Program-made: the position numbers and the translations under genes | Shown here: positions 21,073-31,837 of the stretch, piece by piece | Layout of the letters: the number at the start of each line of letters is the position of its first letter | How positions within the stretch are numbered: position 1 is the stretch's first letter | Notes under the pieces: model-generated | What the model saw: only the letters and a program-made list of their open reading frames with translations | What the model was told of the DNA's origin: nothing | Database searches by the model: none | Assembly (NCBI GenBank): GCA_026182355.1 | Contig: JAPFBL010000165.1 | Coordinates: 434,001-498,000, forward strand | Length of the DNA stretch: 64,000 bases | Source: Hermatobates lingyangjiaoensis | Lineage: Eukaryota > Arthropoda > Insecta > Hemiptera > Hermatobatidae | Direction: 5' to 3'

Positions 21073-22920
21073 CTAGATATAAATGTATATATTATTTAAA
21101 ATACAATTTCTGAGAGAGGCTACACCCTTAATTAAATAATTGGTTTAGTCGTAACTTCGGAAATTCACTGGTTTTTTGGTCTAAGTAGCATCTTCATGAA
21201 CCTATATTTATTATTACCACTATTTGTCTTAGTTTCATAGGCAATCTTTTTTATTATTAAACAAATTCCTACTATATTATTATCCTGTTCTACTTATTAA
21301 AACTCATTGAATCTTTTCCATAGTTTATGAAAACACTAACCTTTTGCATATATTTTGTTAGCATTCAATACGTACGTATTTTTCTCAATTGGACATCGTG
21401 CCTGACAAATTAACCAATTAATCAATTTTGATCCATATTATACGTTCTGTCTGAACAATTCCACTAATCAGATTATCAGATTATGTAAATCTCTCTACAT
21501 TCCAAAACTGGTTTATCCACTAGTTTTTATATGTTAGTTGGGCTTCTACTAAGTTGATCTCTCGTATGAATACCATAAGGCTTCCTTGTTTCAAGGGCAG
21601 CTACCTCTTTAATGCCATCTATACTGACACTTATTATCTCCGCATCAAAGACAGTTAACGATTAGAAATGCTTAAAAAGATTACTGTTTCTAACATCAAT
21701 ATTGGTTGAAGGGTTTCTGAGTAGACACAATATATGTTTTCTTGTTCTTAAATTACCTCCAAGGTTCAATTTCAATCATTAATCTTTTTTTATCCTAAAT
21801 TGATTTTAATTTTTTTTTATTTAATGATTAAAACCAATGCAATCATCATCAGTGTGCCTTCATGTTTCATGTGATGCCCTTCCAAAACATTTTGTGCTAT
21901 GATTTGATTATGTTTCATGAATGAGCCAGTTATATTTTTTATTGTCAAGATATATAAACAAGAATAGCAAAAAGTTAATTCTAACCTCGCAAACTTTAAT
22001 CTAGGTGATACAAAGATTATGGATTATGAAGCAAATAAAAATAAGAAGCTCATAAAGGAAATGATTTGCATCCTTACTAATGTGTCGTCTAAATTAAAGT
22101 TATGCCTGATATTAATTGAGTGATAGATTAAGGCACAATTGTTTTTTTTATTTCATATTATACTTATATATGTCTTAATTTTTCATTGAAGGTGATTGTA
22201 GTAATTATAATAAGTAATTATTATAATACTGCGCCCTAAGAACTACTGTTCTTCCCTCCTTCTGTACTATACTGATCCAGTTAGTTTCAGCGCCTCCATG
22301 AAGCTCAGCACTTTTCTCGGGTTCAACCATACTTATGAGCCAACCTATCTTTTAAATATTTTTTTCTTTAACGTATATAAACTACATATCAATTGTCTAC
22401 GGAGTTGAATATATATCATTACTACGGAAGAATTTATAAATAGATGATTTGATTTTAGAAAAAATTCATGAATTTAAACTCTTTTTTTTACCTTATAAGC
22501 AATTTTGATGTTTGTACCTTTAGATGCCATACCAAGTTGTTCTGACCACACTTTTATGTACGTTAGTGAATTGTATTGAGTTCGATTAGTTTTGTCTAGA
22601 GAAGGATTGTGTTCAGGGTTACCACTTTGTTGATTTAATCACCTTTAATCCTTGTGTGAGGGAACAATTTTTTTTTTAAATTTTGTGTAATTATTATATT
22701 TCAAAAAACAATTTAACAGTTTTTATTTTTTTGTAATAAACTTTGTATCACATAAATTAGACGCTCTGGGTTTGAATATTAATGCTGTATTTTTTTTTGT
22801 ACATGAATGGGCGATGGGATTGAAAGTTAAGATATCGGTTTGTTTTCTGGAGTTCCTTCCACCAATTCCTCTCATTTGCATTCCTTTAGATTATAGTATC
22901 TAATATTATATAATAATACA
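21073..22920. other. AT-rich stretch without recognised features
   Basis: No gene, repeat unit or RNA seen. If the minus-strand exons at 20760 and 25546 belong together this is intron sequence. Confidence 0.45.
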
Positions 22921-23152
22921 CGGTATGTAATATTGGGGTGCATTTACTACCCATTGCAACACCATCCACGATCTGGCAGTCACCAGCATAAGAGGAATGA
23001 ATAACTTCTCAAAGTATATAATTTAACTATTTTTAAGGAAACATCTTTTGATAATTTAGTATGATCTGTAATTTGATTCCATGAACCATTAACTATATAA
23101 TCTATGAGGTCTCACGGGATATTAGTAAACAAAGAACTAACATCTAAGGCCA
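22921..23152 (-). pseudogene. Penelope-like reverse transcriptase fragment
   Basis: Minus-strand frames give VLALDVSSLFTNIP (about 23152-23110), then DLIDYIVNGSWNQITDHTKL (about 23100-23040), and after a frameshift QIVDGVAMGSKCTPIL (about 22980-22930). SLDV.SLFTNIP and DGVAMGS are signature blocks of PLE reverse transcriptases (motifs 3 and 4). The fragment is cut at 23152, where a Jockey gag in the opposite orientation starts. It is broken by at least one frameshift and ends before the YADD box. Confidence 0.8.
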
Positions 23153-23829
23153 AGACACCCTCCACATACAGGGATATAACGCGGACTCTTAAGAGAATGG
23201 ACATCGAGTTTAACTCGTTTAGGCCACCATGGGAGCCGAAGACTTTAAAATACATAATAAAATACTTACCAACAGACACAGACCCGACTGACCTAGAAAA
23301 TGACTTACTGACGCAGGGATTTAAGACACGAGCCAGGCAACTAATTTCTAGACGACCAAGATTCACCAGTGACTGTGTCCCTAGACCACTCCCAGTCTTT
23401 GAGATTTCCGTTGAATCAGATCCTAATACAAAAATATTCACCACGGTTACCAGTTGCCTGGGCATCGCAGTCACGGTTGAGGAGTCTCGGAGAAGACCAG
23501 GGCCTGCCCAGTGTTTCAGGTGTCAACGCCTGGGACATACTCAGACATGGTGTAGAGAGGCTCCTCGCTGTGTTCGTTGCCCGGGTAGCCACCACTACTT
23601 CTCCTGTCCCGCTCCTAAACAGGCACAACCAGTGTGTGTCAACTGTAAAGGAGCCCATCCTGCGAACTACCGGGGCTGCCCGGTATTTAGCAAACCATCT
23701 ACTGTTTCAGCTACCTCTCTTCCAACCTCATCTCCCAGCTTCATCCCAGCAACACCCCCACCGCCACTGACTGACTCCTATAGAGACAAACTGGTGAAAA
23801 TGAATAGTATCCTTCCTGTATTTTTTTAG
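23150..23829 (+). pseudogene. Jockey-type LINE ORF1 (gag-like, three zinc knuckles), truncated at both ends
   Basis: The open frame runs from 23104, but its first 15 or so residues are antisense of the PLE RT beside it, so real homology starts near 23150 (STYRDITRTLKRMDIEFNSF). The protein has a PRE_C2HC-like region (about residues 30-140). Three cysteine knuckles follow: CFRCQRLGHTQTWC, CVRCPGSHHYFSC and CVNCKGAHPANYRGC (about residues 137-193). A proline/serine-rich tail ends the frame. Gag-like ORF1 proteins of Jockey-type LINEs bind the element RNA. The frame stops at 23829 in unrelated AT-rich sequence, so ORF2 is absent. It may be the same family as the RT at 1-1102, which I cannot test by reading alone. 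Confidence 0.85.
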
Positions 23830-23857
23830 CTTTAATGGAATTTTTCAGCTCAAATGA

Positions 23858-24204
23858 ATCTCATTGTAGAGTAAAAAGTTAATGAAATGGTCTCCACATA
23901 TAATTTTTTTTTTAAAAAAAAAATAACAATGAAATGTACCTGCCTTCTAATATGAAACAGATGTACCCCATACCCTTGGGGTTGTGAGTTGTACAACCGA
24001 CACTCACCCTTAGGTTCGTATTCTCTTCCTTATTTTATTTTTATTTTGTACTATATTTACTGTATACTATAGATAACTTTCTGGTGTCATTGTATTTTTT
24101 AGTTAATGCCTGAGGAAGAACACTACGTATTCGAAACGCGTTGTTTATGCCATTAAATTTTTATATGTGGAGACCATTTCATTAATTTTTTACCCTACAA
24201 TGAG
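23858..24204. mobile_element. HHR palindromic unit, family lambda
   Basis: Outer arms 23858-23910 and about 24158-24204 are inverted copies (CTCATTGTAG...CCACATAT against ATATGTGG...CTACAATGAG). The right half carries one hammerhead on the plus strand. The left half keeps only the outer arm, then poly-T/poly-A and an unrelated core. The unit begins about 30 bp after the end of the gag pseudogene. Confidence 0.75.
24107..24150 (+). ncRNA. Hammerhead-like ribozyme, lambda
   Basis: CTGAGGA at 24110-24116, extra A, helix II GAA...TTC, GAAA at 24133-24136, self-complementary ACGCGT, T at 24142, then G. The core is complete, but helix I is weak (one firm pair and a wobble). Confidence 0.65.
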
Positions 24205-25169
24205 TAAATACCACATAATAAGTGATTGCTCTACGTTAGAATCAAATGAATCTTTTATATTGTATTTATCTGTGTATATATTGGATATATATACGAAAAA
24301 AATATTGATCTGTTATGTATCCATTTTCATAAAATTGAGCAATATAAAAATATAGTCAACTACATTATCATTGGATAAGAAGATATGATTATAATATCTG
24401 AAATAATCTCAAGGGAGTCTCATATTTTCTTTTATTTATTGACGTTGTTAGTAATATTCTTTAATAGGTCGGCAGTTAAGAAGTGTAGCTTTAAATGAAA
24501 ATTAATTTAAAACTCACTAAACAATACTTGAGCTTCAGTGGGCTATAATTAAATCTCAAACTTCAAACAAAAAGAGTTATTAATGAAAAAAGTGTTAAAA
24601 TTTAATTATTGGGTTAACTTAATTAATTATTTGTGAATTATGACACTTTTAGTTTTGGAATTTTGATAAAACAACAAATACACACCTTGAAGAGACTGAA
24701 ATGCAACTAGACAACTTTTATCACAGTTAAAAACTTCGAGAAACATTTAACTTCAATCTTTAGGGGATTAACATTAACTTTTTACCATTCTTGTTTGTAT
24801 ATTACAATAAAAAATGAAATTGACTTTTAATTAAATATAAATAAATCAGAACACAGAATATTTTGGGCAGGACATCACATGAGAGATAAACATAATTATG
24901 ATAATTGTTCCCTTGTATATTTTTAATCCTACACTATAAACTTTTACATTTACATTTTAGCTTCTTACATTTACTTAACTCCACATATTTAATTTTTTAA
25001 TATTTTTTTTGTATATGTCTTATATTTTCTGTTTTTCTCCTTTTTTCTTCTTTAAAATTATCAATCTGGACTCCTTGGATCTTTTATCTTATTTCCTCCT
25101 TCACAATAGCACTGCTTTAGCACTCTAACCAGAGAGTTCTTCAGTTGACTGTTGTCCCTCAGTCAATTC
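24205..25169. other. AT-rich stretch without recognised features
   Basis: No open frame with motifs and no repeat structure seen. Confidence 0.5.
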
Positions 25170-25305
25170 ACTTCTTCTCCACAGAATGACCGCAATAATG
25201 GTCGAAATATTGAAAAGTGAGTTCTTTTTATGTGTCATGGTTTATTTTAAGTGTTATAAGTCCTGGATTGTTTACCAAACACACACACACACACACACAC
25301 ACAAA
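25170..25305 (+). mobile_element. Decayed epsilon HHR arm and CA microsatellite
   Basis: Right-arm epsilon sequence (TCAATTCACTTCTTCTC...GGTCGAAATATTGAAAAGTG...GTTTATTTTAAGTG). The CTGAGGA box is altered to CAGAATGA, so the hammerhead is broken, although GGTC, GAAA, ATATT remain. A (CA)n tract follows at about 25279-25303. Confidence 0.65.
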
Positions 25306-25545
25306 CATCGAAAAAACTTCATAAAACTACTTTGGGGAACTCAATACTTGTAAATTCCGTCAATATCATGAGATTGAGTATTTCGCGATGACTATACCTT
25401 ACTTATAGTAAAGCAATACAAAAAAGTAATAAAGTTATATCTAGCAATGGAATATTTGAAAACATTGGCATTAAACATCAAAGTCGAAAGTAAATATAGA
25501 AATTTAGAGATTCTGATGATAAATTGAATATTGTATTGATTTAAC

Positions 25546-25657
25546 TTGCCTATCTCCCTTTATCTCTCTCTCTAGTTGTGTAATCCGATTTCTCAAGTCC
25601 TCTAAGGGAGGTAATTGGATTTGTAAACTTTGTGAACTAATTCGTAGTAACGCGAAG
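25546..25657 (-). CDS. Candidate host exon encoding a coiled-coil segment
   Basis: Minus strand: an acceptor TTCTGTTCACCAG (end at 25658), then an open frame reading FALLRISSQSLQIQLPPLED and LRNRITQLEREIKGDRQ. The donor is either CAA-GTTAAATC (exon end 25546) or a GC-type donor AG-GCAAGT (exon end 25550). The frame is also open upstream to 25723 through a hydrophobic run, VDVGMLIAFLFTS, so an alternative is a longer exon with a membrane segment. With the 25546 donor the phase (0) matches the start of the SOAT-like exon at 21072 on the same strand, and SOAT N-termini contain helical oligomerisation segments. That link is inference. Confidence as an exon is moderate, as a SOAT exon low. Confidence 0.33.
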
Positions 25658-25929
25658 CTGGTGAACAGAAACGCAATTAACATTCCCACATCAACAATGC
25701 AACCAACTGTTGCAATATTCAAACTGAGACAATTTTAACATAAAATCAGTTATTTTCTGAAATGACAGAAATTGTAACAACTTCTTCAGAAATGTAAAAT
25801 TGAATTTCTTTATTTTCATATTATTTGGAGTGCTGTAAATTTGGAGTGCATATTTAAGAGATCTGTAAATTGTGAAAAAGATTATGCAGAAATTTAAACC
25901 GCAAGAAAAAAGAAAAAACAATAGAGATA

Positions 25930-26090
25930 AACGTTCTGAGGCTTTTCAGTTTATGTCGTCAGAGAGTAAACAAATTAAGAACTAAGATGGTAACATAAAA
26001 GATATATAACTTTTACAGTAACATAACTTCATTCTTAGTTCTTACTGTGATTCCTCTCTGATAACATAAAATGAAAGGCCTTAGAGCATT
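25930..26090. mobile_element. HHR palindromic unit, family zeta
   Basis: Inverted arms (about 25930-25995 and 26015-26090) share CTCTGA, AAGGCCTTAGAGC-like ends and an AATTAAGAACTAAGA/TCTTAGTT inner stem. There is a hammerhead-like core on the minus strand (25940-25962, with CTGACGA and GAAA) and on the plus strand (26058-26076). Other zeta copies are at 20230-20268 and 54960-55000. Confidence 0.68.
26052..26088 (+). ncRNA. Hammerhead-like motif, zeta, plus strand
   Basis: CTCT, CTGATAA (G8 changed to A), weak helix II AT/AT, GAAA at 26073-26076, self-complementary AGGCCT, T, AGAGC. Helix I CTCT/AGAG pairs. The G8 change probably disables cleavage. Confidence 0.55.
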
Positions 26091-26129
26091 TATTTGTATT
26101 GTTTTCCTTTTCCCTTGTGGTTTAAGCTT

Positions 26130-26515
26130 CATTCCCCCCCGACGTGCCTTCACCTTGTCGTGGTGGGGGGGGCTTACATGCCTAAATAATGGCTTGAACT
26201 AAGAAAGGCACAACCTGGGCGGTGTGCTTGCCTGCTCCGGCGTCCGGGGGTAGCAAGCCGGCCTGTCTGCTCGCAGGTCTGGGGGCGGTCCGCCCTTGTA
26301 GGTAAAAGGTAACATTCGCTGTGGGCACAACAGTGGCTTTAGCTGCTACCTCAGTCCCTGTCTGGGCTGGTGTCCGCTGGTGGCTAGCCCATTCAGTCGC
26401 GCGCTGGTCTAGGGGCTCAAGGGTCAAGGGTCAGCTAGCCATGCACAGCAAGGTGCATGCCAAATTAGTGGACAGGCATCTAGGCCTTTTACCACTTCAT
26501 TCTCTAAATTAGTTA
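26130..26515. other. GC-rich island, probably transposon 5' region
   Basis: A sharp jump in GC content, with CTTCACCTTGTCGTGGTGGG near 26149 and many GGC/CCG words. Short frames on both strands (26182-26427 minus, 26321-26512 plus) lack motifs. The CTTGTCGTGGTGG phrase resembles 5' UTR sequence of some invertebrate LINEs, and tandem repeats follow directly, so I infer a retrotransposon promoter region. A CpG-type host promoter is an alternative. Confidence 0.4.
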
Positions 26516-26698
26516 ACTTGGCGGGATACAAGCTAAACTGGCGCTTTTACTTGTCCCTTGTATTAAAAAGTAGAATTTCCTTGGCTAGTGTGAACCTTTG
26601 ACCAGTGACCAACAGGCTTATGCAAATATAGACTAAAAATCAAGAAACATACATGAAAGTATTAATAATAATAATAATTAATAATTAATAATGAATCA

Positions 26699-27715
26699 CA
26701 TGGAGCCCATTCCACGGTCTACTCATCATCAAGCACACAGCACGAGAGCAAAGTTAGGAATTGCAAGACTGCATTCATAAATGCATTTGTCAACCCTGCC
26801 TTCATAGCTGTGGCCTCAAGGAACAAGCAGCACCCTCGGGCTCCATGTGGCCCTTAATACATGAAAGTATTAATAATAGTAAGAATCATAATTAATAATA
26901 TTTAATTATTTAATTAATCACATGGAGCCCATTCCACGGTCTACTCATCATCAAGCACACAGCACGAAAGCAGAGTTAGAAATTGCAAGACTGCATTCAT
27001 AAATGCATTTGATCAACCCTGCATTCATAACTGCGGCCCCAAGGAACAAGCAGCACCCTCGGGCTCCATGGGGCACGTAATTATACTGATAATAAAATAT
27101 AATAATCAATGCAACGATAATAATAATAATTATAATAATAATAAGATAAAAAGATAAAATAAATGTTCGATCACCTCTTGGAGGTGATTACCCTTTGAGG
27201 GTGTATACATTTTAATGAATACATTTAACGAGCCCACAATCCATCCATCGATAAGCACGCAGTCCAGAAACAGGGTTTGGAATTGCAAGAAACTGCATTC
27301 AAAAATGCATTTGTCAACCCCGGATTCCATGACTGCGGCCACCGAGAACAGCTGCATCCAAGCTCAATGTGAGAGACAGCAATGACAGTACAGTACAGTA
27401 CAGTCTTAAGAACATACCCACCATAATACCTCTGTGAGTTGATTACCCTTAAGGGGGAGTGCAGTCAATGCTAACACAATCCATCTATCGATAAGCACGC
27501 AGCCGGGAGCAGAGTTAAGAATTGCAAACTGCATTCAAAAATGCATTGGTCAACTCTGCATTCACACAACTGCGGCCACCAAGAACATCTGCATCCTATA
27601 GTACAGTGTAGGAGAAAAAAAAAAAAAAAAATGAATAAATGCAGTTAGGTATATTCTTAAGACAATACGTAATCCTAATACCTCTTCGAGGTGATTGCCC
27701 TTACAGGGAGAAGAC
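26699..27715. repeat. Tandem array of about 150-bp cores with internal hairpins
   Basis: Four cores (26699-26847, 26921-27070, about 27229-27372, about 27473-27612) share AGCACRCAGC, AATTGCAAGA, the hairpin TGCATTCATAAATGCA and a GAACA-GC-GCA end. The first two begin CATGGAGCCC and end GGGCTCCATG, so each closes as a stem. The later cores, spaced about 255 bp apart, have a leader with two small hairpins: CCTCTTGGAGG then CCCTTTGAGGG at 27165, with variants at 27422 and 27677. I do not recognise the family. The repeats may be structured promoter monomers of a retroelement. Confidence 0.7.
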
Positions 27716-27929
27716 ATTTATAAATTAATATATATGTGTGTGTGTGTGTATATATATGTTTGTATATATGTATATATATATATATATATCATGATTTGTG
27801 TTCTTGACACAATATTTATATGATGTAATTTTTTATAATGTAATTTTTTTTTGAAGATGACATAAATATATGTCGAAACGTCGGCAAAAAGACTAGTTTA
27901 AAATCATTGGAACTCAACCCTAAAAAAAT

Positions 27930-27970
<41 letters not shown>
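27713..27970 (+). mobile_element. HHR unit with GAAACGTCGGC motif, between TA tracts
   Basis: The unit runs between TA-rich tracts at about 27720-27790 and 27934-27966. It contains one hammerhead-like motif at 27851-27885 and a tail ending in CTCAACCCTAAAAAAATTAC. TAATTTTTTATAATGTAATTTTTTTT is a short duplication just before the core. Confidence 0.65.
27851..27885 (+). ncRNA. Hammerhead-like motif, single orientation
   Basis: TTGAAGA (C3 to T), extra T, helix II GACATA/TATGTC (6 bp), GAAA at 27875-27878, self-complementary ACGT, C at 27882, GGC. The helix I 5' strand is replaced by T residues. Helix II and the 3' half are intact. Confidence 0.6.
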
Positions 27971-28107
27971 CAGGAGTTGAAAATTCGAGAAGAGTAACAC
28001 ATAGTAAAGAAATACGCTTACAAACTCAAATGTTTAGGCAATCCGTCTTCAGGAGAAAAGAGAAAGGTAGACCCAGGACGTTGTAGATGGAATGGCAAGT
28101 AAGCCGT
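27971..28107 (-). mobile_element. HHR arm, family gamma, minus strand
   Basis: Single gamma arm between TA tracts. The minus strand has an intact CTGAAGA (28046-28052), but GAAA is changed to TAAA. It lies head to tail with the epsilon arm that follows after (TA)n at 28108-28132. Confidence 0.65.
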
Positions 28108-28132
28108 TATATATATATATATATATATATAT

Positions 28133-28290
28133 CATGATAAACGGAAAGGGTCCGGCAGAACAGATTACACTTAAAATAAACTGTGTCCATATAGAGAGAA
28201 ACATAACAAAGACTCACTTTTCAATATTTTGACCGTAATGGCGGTCGCCCTCAGGAGATGAAGTGAATTGACGGAGGGACGACAGTCAAC
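28133..28290 (-). mobile_element. HHR arm, family epsilon, minus strand
   Basis: Epsilon arm from ATCATGATAAACGGAAA to GGGACGACAGTCAAC, ending at (TA)n 28291-28314. The minus-strand core is CTGAGGG...GACCG/CGGTC...AAAATATT, with G8-region and G12 changes, so it is decayed. Confidence 0.65.
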
Positions 28291-28317
28291 AATATATATA
28301 TATATATATATTGCTCT

Positions 28318-28484
28318 GGGGACATCGAACATGTCATTAATCTGACAATTAATGGAAGGGCATTTTTCCTTGATAAATAAAGCTTCCAGTATTTGCAACT
28401 GGAGGGGAAACTGGAGAAATTGATTCTCAAGGAAAAATGCCCTTCCATGAATTGTGAGATTAATGGACATGTTCGTTGTCCCCT
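28318..28484. mobile_element. Fold-back element (long terminal inverted repeats)
   Basis: Arms 28318-28377 and 28429-28484 are inverted copies starting GGGGACATCGAACATGTC and ending GACATGTTCGTTGTCCCC, with GAAGGGCATTTTTCCTTGA in the inner stem. The loop is about 50 bp and holds a second small inverted pair, CTTCCAGT/ACTGGAG. It has no hammerhead core and looks like a DNA-transposon fold-back MITE. No target duplication is obvious. Confidence 0.65.
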
Positions 28485-28489
28485 ACTAG

Positions 28490-30267
28490 TGCCCGTAGTA
28501 GTTCGTATCTTTTTACTAGTACTCCTTGTGAGAGGGTAGGAGAGGTTTATTTATATATTTTAAACATATAAATATCTGTTAACATAATATATTTTTTATG
28601 AATTATACATTTTCAAGTTGTATTTAATTGTATACGTCGTTATTATTTCAATTAACAACTTATCGTCGAGATTCATATAGACTCATTTGTGATTTTTTTA
28701 AAGAAATTTATTTTCTTTAAATTTCTTTTCATTGTATTAAGTAAATATAAGGTTTATAACATCGTTAAATATATGGAATTTAATTTTGTTTGGGTGACAA
28801 GTTTGCAAATGTAAAGAGTGTTTTGATTAGCGCAAAATGAAATATGTTGTGATAAATTGATTTCAAATCCAAGAATTTCTAAAATAAAGTAACTTCATTA
28901 AGGCTAGTGAGTTATGAAAATTTGCAAAGCTATGAGACATATGCCATTTTAATGATTACTTTATAAATGGAGGCTTATATTTGCCTCTTTTATAAAGTAA
29001 AGACGTTAATAAGTTAGCAAAGAGTGGGTGTTTTGCAATTTTATTAACAAGTTAGAAGGATGACAAGCAAGCCTCTGCAAGTTAATTGCAAAGAGAAGAA
29101 GCTTTTAATTCAGTACGAAATGTATTGAATGAGATATAGTTTGTCTCCAATTGGCTCCATTGCAATTTCCTCACGATCCTTCCTTTATTCAGTTCGTAAA
29201 CTAAACTGCTCCATTTTCCCCATAACACATTTAACTCTTGCCTCTGCAACAAAATGTGTTCAACAAAACGTTATTTTTAAAAATTTGAATTCAATTTAAC
29301 TTATTTAATTCAAAGATATTATTATTATTATAAACAAAGTTTTCTTGTAACAGTCAGTGAGCACATTGATGTATGTGTACAAATATATTGAACTGGTGAA
29401 TAATAGCACATAAATACGGATATTACTTATATTTGTTAATTTATGACAAAATAATTCAGCCTTAACCGTAAAATGTACACAGGTAAAGATGCAGAGAAAC
29501 AAAAATTAACTGTTTTTGTATAAAGTATGCAATAGTTCATAGTACTTTATATATAATGTATTTTACATAAAGTGTAGTATAGCGATGTTACATCATTTAA
29601 CTACAATAAAGCACTATTATAATTTTACAGTTATCAGAATAATATAAACATTTTAAAGATAAATTATATAATAAAACATAGATAAAAAAATAAACGTGAT
29701 ATAATCTGTTTTTTATATTGTGTGTGCGGTCAATTGTGTGTGTGTGTGCGTGATTGGGTGATTGTGTGTATGAACAGCCGTTTTATACAGAACTTTCAAA
29801 ATGTAAGTAGATTCCGGTCGGATTAAACTATAGACATGAAGAAGATAAGTTAATACAAGTAAATCTTTTGCTAAGACGTTAGGGTCAAGTCACTAAGGAC
29901 CGAGATAACAAAGCTGTAGCCCTTATCTGACTTGAGAAAGGAATTAAAATCATCAAACTGATAAGTGACGATAAAATGTTCATTGTTTTAGCCTTTTTTT
30001 CACTCCCGTGATGCCTAGTCTATTTCTTATAACAAAAAAAGTCAAAAAAGAGTCATTTTACAAAATATCTGGAAAATGCAAACCAGGTATTTTTTTAATG
30101 CCAACTACTTGAAATGAAGTAACATTTGATAAAATTAAATAAAAAATTAGCAATTCAGAGACCCTGGAAAATAAGGAGTAATGATTGTGACAGTGCAATC
30201 TACATTCTTTTTTCTGCAAATCAAAAATTAAAAAAATCAAGCACAATTGACCATTTCAATTTTTAAT
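28490..30267. other. AT-rich stretch without recognised genes
   Basis: Contains a GT-rich microsatellite near 29718-29770. No gene or element signature seen. Confidence 0.5.
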
Positions 30268-30453
30268 GATCAAACCACAAAATTAAAAGGTAAAAAAGAC
30301 TAAAATCTTTCAACCGTAACAAGCGATCTGTGTCAGGTCAGAGTCAAAAACCCGCTTTTTGAAGAACCTGTAAAAAACCTGATGAAGTCGCTTGTCTTTT
30401 TTCCGGTTTCATTTTGTGGTTTGATCATTGATTGTTATTTCACGTGTTTATGT
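30268..30453. mobile_element. HHR palindromic unit, family alpha, decayed
   Basis: Left arm from GATCAAACCACAAAATTAAA; right arm ending GTGGTTTGATCATTG and TTTCACGTGTTTATGTG. The minus-strand core (30308-30337) keeps GAAA and most of helix II but has CTGACAC for the first box. The right arm keeps CTGATGA but has lost GAAA. Confidence 0.68.
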
Positions 30454-30454
30454 G

Positions 30455-31392
30455 ATATTGATTTTTAACTTTGATATTGATGATTCCCTTAGAATCTTAT
30501 GTGCCTTTGTGCGGTGCACCGGCAACACCCCTGTCTTGTGTGACCTTTTACTGAATATCTGATTATTAAAATTTTTTTTTTAAAAAAACCCGTAGTTTTA
30601 TTTTACTCAAGATCAATTTTCGTGGCTTAGCACTAATAACTACATATCCTGTTCAAAATATTCAGAAATAATAAACCAATTCTAACAAAATTGGATACAC
30701 CCAGAGATTAAGGACACCTGGAGCAGAGTACTACGAGTTATAGGGATTTGGGAAAAAAATAATAAAGGTCCATTGCGGACATGACAAATATTTTTTTCTT
30801 TCTGATTACTTAACTTGGATGAAATGTTTATGTTTCATCTTCTGTATTACTTTAGTTTTCACATCAATTCTATGAGCTTTAATAAATTAAGAAAGCACTA
30901 GTTTGTTATTGCTGGACGTATCGCCTTTAATATTTGATTCATAATATAATAAAGTTGCATCATCTTTCCAAGAAAAGGGAATGTTTCTTGAGTTTATTAA
31001 ATTCCCATAAGGCCTTAGAGGTAAACTTTCATTTTCTGAAATTATAAAATTCTTTTAGTTATTGTATCTGTGCGCTGTGTAATGTTGCCATTTGCAGTAA
31101 TTTTTATATTATTTTTTCTATTTTTTTCTTATTTAACGATCCCATATTCCCAGTTTGAATGAACCACATCAGTATCATAAACTACATTTTGAAGAGTTCA
31201 TCTGAATAACTCTGTTCATCCCTTCTTCTTCATTACCTGTAAAAGTTACAAGTGATAAAATATATAGAAACCTGATAGCAAAATGTTTAAATAAAATATT
31301 TAAATAACTTTTAAATTTAAAATGTTATAAATAAAATAACAAAAAAAAAATCTCGCACTCGCAAAAAAAAAGCTAGCACACAGATAGACAAA
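30455..31392. other. AT-rich stretch without recognised features
   Basis: No gene or element signature seen. Confidence 0.5.
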
Positions 31393-31545
31393 GAATAACT
31401 CACTTCTATATTGTGACCATCGTCGTCATCAGGAGGCGAAGAGATCCTCATGAAAGTAGAGCGGCGACCCTTGTGGACTTCCTGCGGGACTCTTCGCCTC
31501 CTGATGACGACGATGGTCGAAATAGAGAAGTGAGTTATTCCTTTG
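31393..31545. mobile_element. HHR palindromic unit, family delta
   Basis: Inverted arms (about 31393-31450 and 31487-31545) share AACTCACTTCTAT and GGAGGCGAAGAG. The plus core is described separately. The minus core (31415-31432) keeps CTGATGA and helix II but has lost GAAA. Confidence 0.75.
31487..31537 (+). ncRNA. Hammerhead-like ribozyme, delta, plus strand
   Basis: CTGATGA at 31501-31507, extra C, helix II GAC-GATG-GTC, GAAA at 31519-31522, then ATAGA where ATATC is expected, so U16.1 is changed. GA/TC and GAGT/ACTC can form helix I with an internal loop. The change at the cleavage end probably reduces activity. Confidence 0.6.
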
Positions 31546-31837
31546 CCTATCTCTATGCTACCTTCTTTTTAATTAACATTTTATTTAAATGTCCGCAGGA
31601 CTGTTTCATTTAATTATATTTATATATAATCTTAATCTCAGTATTTTAAAAGTAATTGTTTCTTAATCCTGAATATTTTTTTTAAATTTTTGACAGCAAA
31701 GGACAATTTCTACGTTACTTACACCCTATACATAAAAACAATGTCAACTATTAAACAAAAACGACAGCGATTTTAGTGGATTAATTTTCTTTAAATAAAA
31801 TTACTGACTTTATTTTAATCAAATAACCCCTAAAAAG

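Noticed and set aside
23104..23150. N-terminal 15 residues of the 241-codon gag frame as genuine protein
   Set aside because: They are the antisense of the PLE RT block LDVSSLFTNIP, so the real gag homology starts after about 23150.
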